Shown here piece by piece: positions 17,013 through 26,545 of a stretch of 64,000 nucleotides of DNA (position 1 is the first letter of the stretch; every line of letters begins with the position of its first letter). The stretch covers positions 22,041 to 86,040 of the forward strand of contig DAOUMN010000033.1 in the NCBI GenBank assembly GCA_034411135.1, in the 5' to 3' direction. Source of the stretch: Bellilinea sp034411135 (GTDB lineage: Bacteria; Chloroflexota; Anaerolineae; Anaerolineales; Anaerolineaceae). The translations under genes and the position numbers were made by a program. Below the pieces are notes generated by a model that had not been told where the DNA came from, did not search any database, and saw nothing but the letters and a program-made list of their open reading frames with translations.

Positions 17013-19144
17013 ATCGCCGCCAGATTGCGACCCTTGTATTACTTCTGCCTTTCGTGCCCTGGCTTCTGGCAGCGGGTAATTTTTTCTATCCTCGATTTTC
17101 GGAATATTCTGACCTGACGATCAGCCATTTGCCAAATGCTCTGCAACTCTTGCATGCCCTCCGCGACAGTGGACAGATCCCAATGTGGTCAAATACCATC
17201 CTTGGCGGTTATCCGTTTTCAGCCAATCCCCTGGCGGGACTATGGTACATGCCAGGCTGGCTGGCGTATTTATTACCGCAGCCGTTTGGTTTCAATGGGG
17301 TCGTGATACTTCACATTTTCTGGGGCGGATACGGAATGCTGACCTTGCTGCGAGCATACGGACTAAAAGAAAGTTCAGCTTTGTTGGGGGCACTCAGTTT
17401 TCTGTTGATGCCTAAATTATTTGCTCATTTTGGGGCTGGGCATGTCACGCTGCTTTATGCATTTGCCTGGACGCCCTGGCTGTTGGTTGCAGAACAAGCG
17501 CGATTAAAGAGCGGGTTGTGGTGGCTGCCCGCTGGCGTATTGGGATTGATTGCCCTGGCAGATGTTCGTTGGCTGGCTTATGCGCTTGTTTTGTGGGTTG
17601 GTTACTCGGTTTGCGCCTTTTGTACACAGTCCCAAATAGAGCGCCGGTGGGGAAACGTTGCAGGTTGGTTTTTACAATCCGGCGGTGTGGTTATTTGGAG
17701 TTTGCTCTTAGCGCTGATACTGTTATTACCTTTATTCGAGTACACCCAACTCTCAACCCGCGCCTGGATGTCGAGTTCTGATTCGTTGCAATACTCGCTC
17801 CCGTTTGAGGAATTGCTGGGGTTATGGATACCGGATTTTGGCGGTTTTGCTGAATGGACATTGTATCCGGGCAGCCTGGTTTTTTATTTAATAATCTACT
17901 GTCTGAGTATTCCGGATGTGCGTAGAAAATGCGCATTCTGGCTGATCGTGCTGGCCGGTGGTATTCTGCTGTCGTTGGGCGAACAATTGCCCCTGATGAA
18001 CTTGGTCGCGCAATTGCCAGGTTTTGATTTGCTCCGTGTTCCAACCCGTTTTTACTTTTTATCCGGGCTTGCCTTGTGTATCATTGCGGCTTATGCTCTG
18101 GATGATTTACTGAAACGCGATACACTTCATCGCCCAGATGCAGTATTTTTTATGACTCCCTTTGGTGCGTTCGTTTTCTTTCTTGGTGTCGGTATTTTGA
18201 TTATGGGGGGAACGCTTGCGGCAAATTTGATTTGGGCGGCTGGCGGTTTTCTGATCTCGATTGTGATTTTATCCCTGGCACAGCGAGTACGACGATCTTT
18301 GCGTTGGGTTGAGTTTGTCTTTCCGCTGTTCCTCGTACTCGACTTAAGTGGTGTCAACGCACAAAGTTTATCGATCTGGTCCTCAGATGTGATTTTCGAT
18401 CAAGGAGAGCCAGCTGCCAGTTTTGTGGCAAGCCAGCCTGGAGACTTTCGCATATACACACCATCGAATAGCATTCCGCAGCATAAGGCAGCTTCGATGG
18501 GTATTCGTATGGCAAACGGAATTGACCCGCTGCAGTTGCAAACCTACTGGGAATATATGCGAACCGCGAGCGGTGTTCCGGAAAGCGGATATTCGGTTAC
18601 GCTTCCGCCACTGGAGGGGAAAGACGTTCGATTAGCTAACCGAAAGGCGATCCCTGATGCGGACAAATTAGGGTTACTTTCAGTGCGTTACATAGTCAGC
18701 GAGTTTCCATTGTCGGTGGATGGATTAAACCTGGTGTTTCAGGACGGCGATACCCGCGTGTACGAAAACGATAAATTTGTGCCTTGGGTGCGGATCACTG
18801 ACCAAAATGGCGCGGTGAAGCCGGAATTTCCAACGTATATCTCAAAGCCGGGCTACTATAAAATCCAAGTTAACGAAGCGGGTCTGTTGACGGTTGCCGA
18901 TGTGGATTATCCTGGTTGGGAAGTGTATATTGATGGCAAGCCAGCTAAAAAAATTCGCGTAGCCAATTTGTTGGTCGGGGTGAATGTGCCCAGGGGGGCT
19001 CAGCAAGTTGAGTTTATTTTTCGGTCGGAAAGTTTGATATTGGGAACGATTGTCTCGATTACCGCCTGGCTGGGTTGGATGGCTGTAATGGTTTTCTCAT
19101 GGATGTCGTTTTTGAAAAGAAAACTAAATTCGAGAGGGGCTTAA
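17009..19144 (+). CDS. YfhO-like membrane protein
   Basis: A 711-residue membrane protein with about 12-13 hydrophobic segments and a C-terminal soluble domain. The first outer loop has EYSDLTISHLPNALQL and then GQIPMWSNTILGGYPFSANP, the pattern of YfhO/GT-C proteins in which an acidic pair sits near the catalytic centre. The C-terminal part ends with a beta-rich segment (SKPGYYKIQVNEAGLLTVAD, then YPGWEVYIDGKPAK) seen in YfhO relatives, followed by a last helix. YfhO-type proteins are thought to glycosylate lipoteichoic acids or other cell-surface polymers. It is translationally coupled to the previous gene and 3 bp from the next. Confidence 0.72.
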   Translation: MNRRQIATLVLLLPFVPWLLAAGNFFYPRFSEYSDLTISHLPNALQLLHALRDSGQIPMWSNTILGGYPFSANPLAGLWYMPGWLAYLLPQPFGFNGVVILHIFWGGYGMLTLLRAYGLKESSALLGALSFLLMPKLFAHFGAGHVTLLYAFAWTPWLLVAEQARLKSGLWWLPAGVLGLIALADVRWLAYALVLWVGYSVCAFCTQSQIERRWGNVAGWFLQSGGVVIWSLLLALILLLPLFEYTQLSTRAWMSSSDSLQYSLPFEELLGLWIPDFGGFAEWTLYPGSLVFYLIIYCLSIPDVRRKCAFWLIVLAGGILLSLGEQLPLMNLVAQLPGFDLLRVPTRFYFLSGLALCIIAAYALDDLLKRDTLHRPDAVFFMTPFGAFVFFLGVGILIMGGTLAANLIWAAGGFLISIVILSLAQRVRRSLRWVEFVFPLFLVLDLSGVNAQSLSIWSSDVIFDQGEPAASFVASQPGDFRIYTPSNSIPQHKAASMGIRMANGIDPLQLQTYWEYMRTASGVPESGYSVTLPPLEGKDVRLANRKAIPDADKLGLLSVRYIVSEFPLSVDGLNLVFQDGDTRVYENDKFVPWVRITDQNGAVKPEFPTYISKPGYYKIQVNEAGLLTVADVDYPGWEVYIDGKPAKKIRVANLLVGVNVPRGAQQVEFIFRSESLILGTIVSITAWLGWMAVMVFSWMSFLKRKLNSRGA

Positions 19145-19147
19145 TCT

Positions 19148-21469
19148 GTGAGACACCTGGACCGATCGTTTTTTTATAGAATGCTACCGTATGTTTTGGT
19201 GTTTTTTGCTCCGTTGCCGCTATTTCTATTTGCATTGATCAACGGGCAGGTTTTATTTTGGGGCACTCCTTCGTTGCAATTTATTCCCTGGCGGGTATAC
19301 GGATATGCGCTGCTGGAACAAGGAATTCTACCGTTTTGGAATCCGCTCAATGGGATGGGCGCACCATTGTTTGCTAATTACCAATCAGCATTTTTGTACC
19401 CACCTTCATTAATCTTGTATATTTTCTATCGATTGGGGGATGCGCCTGCCGTAGCCTGGGGCAGCACGTTGCTCATTCCGTTGCACCTGGGTTGGGCGGG
19501 GTGTGGGATGATGCTCTTGGTGCGTCAACTGGGGGTGCGGCTGGGTGGCCAGATAATTGCCGGACTGGCGTTTGGCATGTGTGCCTACCTGGTAACCCGT
19601 GGCATGTTTTTCAGTATGATTTGGGCGGGAGCCTGGCTGCCCTGGCTGGTTTGGGCAGCCGACCGAGTTGTCACTGCCGCTCAGATGCGCCCTTTGCTGC
19701 GCAACATGCTACTGCTGGCTATGGTTTTTGCCTTTCAACTGCTGGCAGGTCATGCCCAACTGACCTGGTATTCGGTCATTCTTGCCAGCGCTTGGGTTGT
19801 GGTGCGTCTTGTTGGGCAGGAGCGAATTCGTGTTGTTGTCAGCCGCTTGGGTTTATATACTGCCGGTTTGATCATCGCCGTGATGATGGCTCTGCCACAG
19901 TTGTTACCGACTTTCGAATATTTGCAGCAATCCCAGCGCTCCAGCGCGGTGAATTTTGACTTTGCCATGACATATTCACTTTGGCCATGGCGGCTATTGG
20001 GTTTCCTGCTGCCGGATTTATTCGGTAACCCGGGTAGCGGAAATTATTGGGGATACGGTGCTTATTGGGAAGATGCGGTTTATATTGGTATTGTCCCATT
20101 TTTATTGGCTGCTAGCACCCTTGTGTGGATCCCACAGCAGCGAAGCCGCATCGAAAATATGGGGCAAGCACGCACCATCGTTTTTCTATGGTCATTAATC
20201 TTTCTTTCGGTTTTACTGGCATTGGGCAAGAATACCCCGCTTTTCCCCTGGCTGTACGAACATATTCCGACTTTTGATATGTTTCAAGCCCCCGCACGTT
20301 ATTTGTTTTGGACGACTTTCGGATTGGCATGCCTGGCAGGAATTGCTGCTGATCGCTGGAAAAGACCGATAGGGAAGAGCAGAAAAAATTATACTCGGTT
20401 GATGGTGGCTAGCCTGGCAATTATGCTCGGCTCTGCAGGAGCGGGTTTATTGCTGCCTCAAATTGAATCCAGCTTCATTCGCGCCTTTATTCTACTGGCA
20501 GTTTTTCTGTTCTGCACTGCCATATTGGCATTGAAAACCCCGTTGGATATGGATAGCCCGGCTCAATCGCGACGCTTGTGGGTTGCTGCTGTGCTCGGAA
20601 TGGTTGTAGTGGATTTATGGCTGGCATCAGCCAATGCCAACCCGGTAATTGAGGCAAGTTTTTATAAGGTATCCACAGAGGGATTTCATGTTCCCGAAAC
20701 GCGCACCTTCATTGCGAATCAGGATGAGTACAACTTGAAATTCGAACGCTACCTATCGATGATGGATTTTCATGCCTTTGCAGATTGGCAGGAAATGCGA
20801 GCTGTTCCGCTGCCAAACCTGAATTTACTGGACAACATTGCAATGACCAATAATTTTGATCCCTTGTTGCCGGGTTGGTTTGTGCAGTGGATGACGCTGA
20901 TTGGCGATTTACCTGCAATGGAACAAAGCGCAATATTGACCACAATGGGCGTGGAATCCATTATAAGGGTGGAAAAAGACGAAACCCATTGGTGGGTGGA
21001 ACACATCCAGCCGGGGAAGCGAATTACTTGGAAATCCTGCGAGAATCGCGTTTCGTCGTTACAAGAAGCTTTACAAGCGATGATTGTACAGGCAGGCGGA
21101 CAAAATGCTTTTTCAGAGTGTATAATTGTCGAGTCGAATCAACCATGTGCCGATGAAGCACAACCAGCGAACACTGAGCTTAAGTTTATCGTGGATCGAG
21201 CAGATTTAATGGTGATCGATATCAAAACAAACGCATCGGGTTGGATGCGAATAGCCGATAGCTGGTATCCGGGCTGGAAAGCCAAATTGGATGGGAAGGA
21301 GGTTCCCATTCAACGGGCAGATGCTGTTGTAAAAAGCGTGTGCATTCCCGCTGGTGAACACCAGCTAACCCTGTCTTATCTGCCAACGAATATTATCCCG
21401 GCTACCTGGGTCAGTTTGTTGACCATTGTCGCAAGTGTTGCCGCAGCGGTTATTCTGCGAAGAACTTGA
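19148..21469 (+). CDS. YfhO-like membrane protein (second copy)
   Basis: A 773-residue paralogue-like protein of the preceding gene, starting with GTG at 19148. It has the same plan: short N-terminus, first helix, a loop with FWNPLNGMGAPLFANYQS, about 12 more helices, and a C-terminal beta domain that again holds WMRIADSWYPGWKAKLDGKE before a last helix. Conservation of the PGW-x-(A/V)-x-(L/I)-DGK element in both copies supports a shared ancestor. It is likely a cell-surface glycosyltransferase. It ends 30 bp before the MoxR ATG. Confidence 0.72.
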   Translation: MRHLDRSFFYRMLPYVLVFFAPLPLFLFALINGQVLFWGTPSLQFIPWRVYGYALLEQGILPFWNPLNGMGAPLFANYQSAFLYPPSLILYIFYRLGDAPAVAWGSTLLIPLHLGWAGCGMMLLVRQLGVRLGGQIIAGLAFGMCAYLVTRGMFFSMIWAGAWLPWLVWAADRVVTAAQMRPLLRNMLLLAMVFAFQLLAGHAQLTWYSVILASAWVVVRLVGQERIRVVVSRLGLYTAGLIIAVMMALPQLLPTFEYLQQSQRSSAVNFDFAMTYSLWPWRLLGFLLPDLFGNPGSGNYWGYGAYWEDAVYIGIVPFLLAASTLVWIPQQRSRIENMGQARTIVFLWSLIFLSVLLALGKNTPLFPWLYEHIPTFDMFQAPARYLFWTTFGLACLAGIAADRWKRPIGKSRKNYTRLMVASLAIMLGSAGAGLLLPQIESSFIRAFILLAVFLFCTAILALKTPLDMDSPAQSRRLWVAAVLGMVVVDLWLASANANPVIEASFYKVSTEGFHVPETRTFIANQDEYNLKFERYLSMMDFHAFADWQEMRAVPLPNLNLLDNIAMTNNFDPLLPGWFVQWMTLIGDLPAMEQSAILTTMGVESIIRVEKDETHWWVEHIQPGKRITWKSCENRVSSLQEALQAMIVQAGGQNAFSECIIVESNQPCADEAQPANTELKFIVDRADLMVIDIKTNASGWMRIADSWYPGWKAKLDGKEVPIQRADAVVKSVCIPAGEHQLTLSYLPTNIIPATWVSLLTIVASVAAAVILRRT

Positions 21470-21499
21470 TTGAATCGCAGTTCTAACAAGGAGCTTTTC

Positions 21500-22474
21500 A
21501 TGGAGAATTCCATCGAGAAAGTGCAAGCCTTTTCACGCAAGATTATGGATAATCTTGAAACGGTCATTGTTGGTAAATCCCACACGCTTGAATTGGTGAT
21601 TATCAGTTTACTATGCCAGGGTCACCTATTGATCGATGACGTTCCCGGGGTCGGTAAGACGGTTCTGGCACGCAGCCTGGCAAAATCTCTAGGTGTCAAA
21701 TTCAGTCGCATTCAGTTCACGCCGGATATGCTACCCAGTGATGTGACTGGTGTTTCAATTTTCAACCAAGTTACCCGTGAGTTTGAATATCGCCCGGGAC
21801 CGATCATGGCGCAAATAGTCCTGGCGGATGAGATCAACCGCGCGACGCCCAAAACCCAGTCGGCACTCCTGGAAGCCATGGAAGAACGGCAGGTTACCGT
21901 AGACGGGGTGACTTACTCGCTTCCTTCGCCGTTTTTGGTTCTGGCGACTCAAAACCCGATCGAATACGAAGGTACTTTCCCGCTACCTGAGGCGCAACTG
22001 GACCGCTTCTTGATGCGGATTAAGATAGGTTATCCTTCCCTGTACGATGAAATGAAAATTCTTGAGTTGCAGCAACTGCGCCACCCGATTGAAGAGTTGC
22101 AGGCTGTGGCAGAGATCGATGAATTATTAGAGGTTCAGCAGATCATTCGAACCGTTTTTGTTTCCAAGCCGTTGCGCCAGTATATTGTGGAACTTACGCG
22201 TTCAACTCGGGAGAATAATGATGTTTATCTCGGCTCCAGCCCGCGTGGAAGCCTTGGATTGTACCGGGCAGGTCAGGCACGGGCTGCCATTCATGGCAGG
22301 GATTATGTCCTGCCGGATGATATTAAAATCCTGGCGGAAAATGTCCTCGCACACCGCATGGTCGTACAACCTTCAGCTCGGTTGCGCAATCTGAGTGCGG
22401 ATCAGATTATTCACGAATTGGTTACTTTTGTCCCTGTTCCGGGCGGTGAGCTGGCAAGCCAGCCCACCAAATAA
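21500..22474 (+). CDS. MoxR-family AAA+ ATPase
   Basis: About 324 residues from the ATG at 21500, which has AAGGAG 7 bp upstream; the TTG at 21470 in the same frame lacks such a site. Walker A VPGVGKT is at 48-54, Walker B IVLADEIN at 106-113, and the MoxR signature KTQSALLEAMEERQVT at about 118-133. MoxR ATPases act as chaperones that mature or activate partner proteins, often through VWA proteins. The next gene encodes DUF58, its standard partner. The usual transglutaminase and VWA genes of larger MoxR operons are missing; here the pair follows the GT-C genes instead. Confidence 0.95.
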   Translation: MENSIEKVQAFSRKIMDNLETVIVGKSHTLELVIISLLCQGHLLIDDVPGVGKTVLARSLAKSLGVKFSRIQFTPDMLPSDVTGVSIFNQVTREFEYRPGPIMAQIVLADEINRATPKTQSALLEAMEERQVTVDGVTYSLPSPFLVLATQNPIEYEGTFPLPEAQLDRFLMRIKIGYPSLYDEMKILELQQLRHPIEELQAVAEIDELLEVQQIIRTVFVSKPLRQYIVELTRSTRENNDVYLGSSPRGSLGLYRAGQARAAIHGRDYVLPDDIKILAENVLAHRMVVQPSARLRNLSADQIIHELVTFVPVPGGELASQPTK

Positions 22475-22478
22475 TCTG

Positions 22479-23759
22479 ATGAAAATTCGCCCTCCCTTCT
22501 TTTTGTTTTTATTGTTGCTGGGGGGCGCTCTTGCGGGTGTGTACTTAACCCAGCAGCCGACCGTTTTTGTGTATTACCGCATCATTTACTTGTTGTTGGG
22601 TGTGTTGTTGTTAGCGTTCCTTTGGGCATTCACATCATTGCGTGGGTTGTCCGTTATTCGAAGCGCACGTGTTTTGCGTCTGCCCGTTGGGCAAATATTT
22701 GAAGAACGATTCGAAATTCGCAACGATTCCTGGTATGGGCGCTTATGGATCGAAATCAAGGACCAGTCAGCGTTGCCAGATAAACAGGGTTCGCGGGTTA
22801 TCTCCAGTATCGGTCCACGCCAGCTGCGTTCGTATTTTTCGCGCACTTTGTTGGTAAAGCGTGGTGCATTTACACTCGGTCCTACCGTGTTAGTTTCGGG
22901 GGATCCGTTTGGTTTTTTTGCGGTTCAAAAAGTGATACCTGCCGAAAAAACTCTCCTGGTATTACCGTACATGGTCAATTTGCAGAAATTTCCGGAACCG
23001 GCTGGCATTCTTCCTGGCGGACGGGCGTTGAGACGAAAAAGCCTCGAAGTAACTCCGTATGCGGCTGGTGTGCGTGAATATGCTCCGGGTGACCCACTCA
23101 GCCGAATTCACTGGAAAAGCACGGCACGAAAAGACCGCTTGATCGTCAAGGAGTTTGAGCAAGACCCGCAGGCAGACGTTTGGATTTTACTGGATGCACA
23201 ATCGGGTACGCATTTTTCTTTGCCCGATCTTCATCGCGTCGACAGGACCGGTCCGTTCTGGCTTATTCCGCAGCGGCTAGTCATGCCGCTTCCACCAAGT
23301 ACGTTTGAATATGCAGTCTCATGTGTTGCCTCGATTGCTGATTACTACCTTGCCCAAGGTCGGTCAGTAGGATTTTCGTGTGCTGCACAAACGCTCAGTG
23401 TTTTACCGGCAGAGCGGGGTGACCGCCAGCTGGCAAAACTGCTCGAAACACTGGCGTTTTTACAACCAGAGGGTGGCTTGCCTTTACCGGGTTTGATTGA
23501 AGCACAAGCCAACCAGGTTCCGCGCGGCAGCACAATTGTTCTGGTCACGGCGGTATGCAATCAAAACCTGGAGCTGGCGCTGGAGGTTATTTTACGACGC
23601 GACCTGAGACCGGTTGTTATCGGTGTTGATTCAGCTAGCTTTGGCGGTTATGAGGATGCCTGTGTCACTTTTGAGCGCTTGCGCGCTTATGGCGTTCCCC
23701 TAAGAATGATCCGCGAAGGCGATTCGCTGCAGGAAATCCTTGAAAATGACCAGCATTGA
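22479..23759 (+). CDS. DUF58 protein, MoxR partner
   Basis: About 426 residues from the ATG at 22479, 4 bp after the MoxR stop. Two N-terminal transmembrane helices (about 7-23 and 32-52) precede a beta-rich region, and the DUF58 signature VREYAPGDPLSRIHWKSTA is at 198-216. The C-terminal part resembles a VWA fold (WILLDAQSG). DUF58 proteins are encoded next to MoxR ATPases and are probably their clients; a biochemical activity is not established. Convergent with the mogA-like gene, 92 bp away. Confidence 0.9.
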   Translation: MKIRPPFFLFLLLLGGALAGVYLTQQPTVFVYYRIIYLLLGVLLLAFLWAFTSLRGLSVIRSARVLRLPVGQIFEERFEIRNDSWYGRLWIEIKDQSALPDKQGSRVISSIGPRQLRSYFSRTLLVKRGAFTLGPTVLVSGDPFGFFAVQKVIPAEKTLLVLPYMVNLQKFPEPAGILPGGRALRRKSLEVTPYAAGVREYAPGDPLSRIHWKSTARKDRLIVKEFEQDPQADVWILLDAQSGTHFSLPDLHRVDRTGPFWLIPQRLVMPLPPSTFEYAVSCVASIADYYLAQGRSVGFSCAAQTLSVLPAERGDRQLAKLLETLAFLQPEGGLPLPGLIEAQANQVPRGSTIVLVTAVCNQNLELALEVILRRDLRPVVIGVDSASFGGYEDACVTFERLRAYGVPLRMIREGDSLQEILENDQH

Positions 23760-23851
23760 AAAGGAATGGCGATACACGAAACCCACCGGATTCAGCGCAC
23801 TCAAATTTCACTCCAATTCGTTCGAGTCCGATTCGGAATTCAATTAAGCCT

Positions 23852-24376
23852 TCAATCTTTTGCCGATCCTTTGAAATACGATTTTTGGTGTCCCAACTCG
23901 GCACCAGGAGCGTCGTTTAATAATTCCATAGCATGGGGAAGGACTGGCAGAACCACATCGAGGTTCTCTACGGCGCCTTTTGGACTGCCAGGTAGGTTAA
24001 TTATCAGGGTTCGTTTACGGATACCCGCTACAAGGCGGGTGAGCATGGCGTGGGGAGTGATTTTCAGGCTGCTGGCGCGCATGGCTTCCGGTATTCCTGA
24101 AACGACCTTTTCAATAACTGCCAAGGTAGCTTCAGGTGTGATATCACGCGGCGCAACGCCAGTTCCACCGGTAGTGAGAATCAGATTGCATTCCTCCTGA
24201 TCGCACCATTCTATCAGAATGGTGCGAATCTGGTCAAAATCGTCCGCCACAATAGCTGTTTTAACCACCGTAAAACCCGCAGTGCGGACTTTTTGAACCA
24301 GAGCAGGTCCGGATAGATCTTCTCGCTCCCCGCGTGCGCTTCGATCGGAGATCGTTAAGATTCCAACCTGGATCAT
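23852..24376 (-). CDS. MoaB/MogA family molybdopterin adenylyltransferase
   Basis: A 174-residue MoCF-domain protein. It has GILTISDRSARGEREDLSGP at the N-terminus and the conserved TTGGTG loop at 68-73, followed by the APRDITPEATL stretch and LPGSPKGAVENL near the C-terminus. MogA adenylates molybdopterin before molybdate insertion. This fits the Mo-hydroxylase locus 19 kb away, although it is in another operon. It overlaps the PHP-AlbA gene by 4 bp (ATGA), which suggests coupled translation. MoaB-like and MogA-like members cannot be told apart by eye. Confidence 0.88.
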   Translation of the reverse strand: MIQVGILTISDRSARGEREDLSGPALVQKVRTAGFTVVKTAIVADDFDQIRTILIEWCDQEECNLILTTGGTGVAPRDITPEATLAVIEKVVSGIPEAMRASSLKITPHAMLTRLVAGIRKRTLIINLPGSPKGAVENLDVVLPVLPHAMELLNDAPGAELGHQKSYFKGSAKD

Positions 24377-26127
24377 CGCTCGCCATCATCCAATCCGGTG
24401 ACGGTGCGCCATTCACCGTGTATACCATCATCAGTGACACCAAAGAAAAAGCGGTAGTTTTGTCCAGCGCGTAAAATCAAATCATAGCGGGTGATGTTGC
24501 CTTGTTTGTGCTTTCGCAGCATTCCCAGGTCGCCGCGCCACTTAACTTGCTGGGGATCAAAATTTTTCATCGTGGTGGTATAACGGTCGATGGCATAGTG
24601 CCATAACTTGCGGGCTGAAACCCGGGTGACATTTTTGACCACATTTCCGTTGCGCAGGTCGCGCATGGTGAAATATTGTTTTCCCTGCCGTTCCTCTGGT
24701 GGTAAAACCTCAACCCCGGTACGCGGCTCTATTGGATTTTCCTGGTTGGGGGTTTCGATGGAGGCAGCCGTCTTTTGGGTTGAATACGGTTCCGCAGCCG
24801 GCGTGGTGGCAGGCATTGTGGCATTTTTATTACGTAACACCAGGCTGACGATCTCGTCCCTTACCGCAAGCCCTGTTTCTGCTTCGTCACGGACGTAGAT
24901 TTTATTATCATCAACTGCATAGGGTGGTTCATCGCCTCGCGGAACCAGAATACGGATAATTTTCTTCCCTTTGTAATCGTGGACGTCGATTGATATATGC
25001 AGTGGCGGGCTGATGCGATTGTTGATTTCTTTTTCCAGGACATGTATCCCTTGCTCGATATCCGTAACTCCAACAGGCGGTTTTTTTGCATCATCTGCAA
25101 TGCCAATATACAAGGTGCCGCCGTTGGTGTTTGCAAAGGCACACACGTCCGCAAGAACGGCGTACAGTTTTCCCCCGCGCACGGTCATGCTTTCATGAAA
25201 GTCCTGGATGATGTTTGCGCCTTCTTCGCGGGCGGTTTGAATAAAGTCAAAGATCGGCTCTTCCTTATGGCGGTGAGGGCGGGTACGAGAAAAATCATTG
25301 CTCAAAAAAAGGTCTCTCAATGCCTCAAAGCTGCATTCGGGTAGTAATACGTCCGTGGCGCGATCGCCAACCCCCAGGTTTTTCTTGCGCACGAGGTCTG
25401 TGGTGAGCCGATGCGCGTCCGACCCTTGGATGCAATGCATCCGGCGCGGATATTCCGGCTTGGTGCCGTTAAAAAACGCTGCGGTTGTTCGAGGTCCTTT
25501 TTGTTCTAGATCGGTTACCTCGAGGGCGTGCAAATGAGAGTCCTGGGTAAAGGCGATCTTAGTTTGTCCGCCAAAAGTGAATCCGCGCATGGCTACCCCG
25601 TTGCTTGAATTGGCGTGCGCGGCAATCACCAGACCGCCGTTTTCATGGACAACCCGATAAACGGTCAACACGTCCTCGGTAGCACCGACAGTTTGGGAAC
25701 CTTCATCCAGTTGATCGGGCGGGATGTTCAAACTGAGCAGCAAATGTTCCAGCTCACGCACTGGTTTATGGGGGGGAAAAATGCATAGAATGTGAAATCC
25801 AAAGGTTGCGGTGAATTCAAAACCGGGCAGAATCTGAATTTTTGATCGTAGTCGGTTGTATTCTTCGAGCCGTCGTTGCTCGGCGGGCATTAATCGCCCC
25901 AATTTTTGCAGTAATTCGAGAGACTGGATCTCCTCGATCATTTTGCGGTAGCCGGCCACCGTATTGTGATCGGTGATGGCGATCATATTCAACCCACGTG
26001 CTTCCGCCTTTTGCAATATATCCAGTATCGTTGCTTCGGATTGCTGGTAGTCGCTGGACGCGGGTGTGTGCAAATGGAGATCAATGGTGTACCATTGTGA
26101 ATTGGAATTATTTTGACGTTTTGCCAA
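24373..26127 (-). CDS. PHP-domain phosphoesterase fused to an AlbA/Schlafen-type domain
   Basis: A 584-residue fusion. Residues about 12-290 are a PHP domain: DLHLHT (16-21) gives the first metal ligands, ITDHN lies near 49-53, and later GSDAHR supplies the last His/Asp pair. Residues about 315-440 match an AlbA_2 (Schlafen AlbA) domain, with FHESMTVRGGKLYAVLADVC and CAFANTNGGTLYIGIADD. The rest is a low-complexity linker (about 440-490) and a C-terminal domain with FTMRDLRNGNVV and WRGDLGML. PHP domains hydrolyse phosphoesters; AlbA domains bind nucleic acid. This mix suggests a nucleic-acid-directed phosphoesterase. It overlaps the mogA-like gene by 4 bp. The fusion is unusual to me. Confidence 0.75.
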   Translation of the reverse strand: MAKRQNNSNSQWYTIDLHLHTPASSDYQQSEATILDILQKAEARGLNMIAITDHNTVAGYRKMIEEIQSLELLQKLGRLMPAEQRRLEEYNRLRSKIQILPGFEFTATFGFHILCIFPPHKPVRELEHLLLSLNIPPDQLDEGSQTVGATEDVLTVYRVVHENGGLVIAAHANSSNGVAMRGFTFGGQTKIAFTQDSHLHALEVTDLEQKGPRTTAAFFNGTKPEYPRRMHCIQGSDAHRLTTDLVRKKNLGVGDRATDVLLPECSFEALRDLFLSNDFSRTRPHRHKEEPIFDFIQTAREEGANIIQDFHESMTVRGGKLYAVLADVCAFANTNGGTLYIGIADDAKKPPVGVTDIEQGIHVLEKEINNRISPPLHISIDVHDYKGKKIIRILVPRGDEPPYAVDDNKIYVRDEAETGLAVRDEIVSLVLRNKNATMPATTPAAEPYSTQKTAASIETPNQENPIEPRTGVEVLPPEERQGKQYFTMRDLRNGNVVKNVTRVSARKLWHYAIDRYTTTMKNFDPQQVKWRGDLGMLRKHKQGNITRYDLILRAGQNYRFFFGVTDDGIHGEWRTVTGLDDGER

Positions 26128-26152
26128 GAAATTCTCCTTTTTGGCTTTTATT

Positions 26153-26512
26153 TCAATTGATTACATGCAACTTGCTGATTAAATCTGCCGGCATGTACGG
26201 TTTTAACAGGAAATCATCGGCACCCGCCAAGAGACATTCCTGTTTGCGATCTTCTCCGGAGGTCATAATGATGCGCGTTTGCGGATTAACAATACTGCTG
26301 GAACGGATCTCACGCAGTACGGTGATGCCATTCGCTGTTTTTAAGTTAACGTCCATCAAAATAATTTCAGGCTGTTTTTCGCTGATATTTTTCAAAATAT
26401 CATTCGGACTGGATATTTCTATCGTGGAAACCTGAAATCGCTCGATCTCCAGTAATGTCTTTAGCAACGCCCGCATGGATGTGTCGTCTTCGATGATCAG
26501 TATGTGAGTCAT
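26153..26512 (-). CDS. Receiver-only response regulator (CheY-like)
   Basis: A 119-residue receiver domain: acidic pair Glu8-Asp9-Asp10, phospho-acceptor Asp54 (IILMDVNL), Thr84/Ser85 and Lys104 in FLLKPY. No output domain follows, so it acts by protein-protein contacts. There is no histidine kinase nearby. It lies 25 bp before the PHP-AlbA gene and 33 bp after lon on the same strand, so it may be co-transcribed with both. Confidence 0.9.
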   Translation of the reverse strand: MTHILIIEDDTSMRALLKTLLEIERFQVSTIEISSPNDILKNISEKQPEIILMDVNLKTANGITVLREIRSSSIVNPQTRIIMTSGEDRKQECLLAGADDFLLKPYMPADLISKLHVIN

Positions 26513-26545
26513 ATCTCCCCAACAATGATTATTGCTTTCTGATTT

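Noticed and set aside
23760..23851. Bidirectional terminator between DUF58 and the mogA-like gene
   Set aside because: Only a weak 5-bp AATTC/GAATT pairing is visible with no T-run on either strand.
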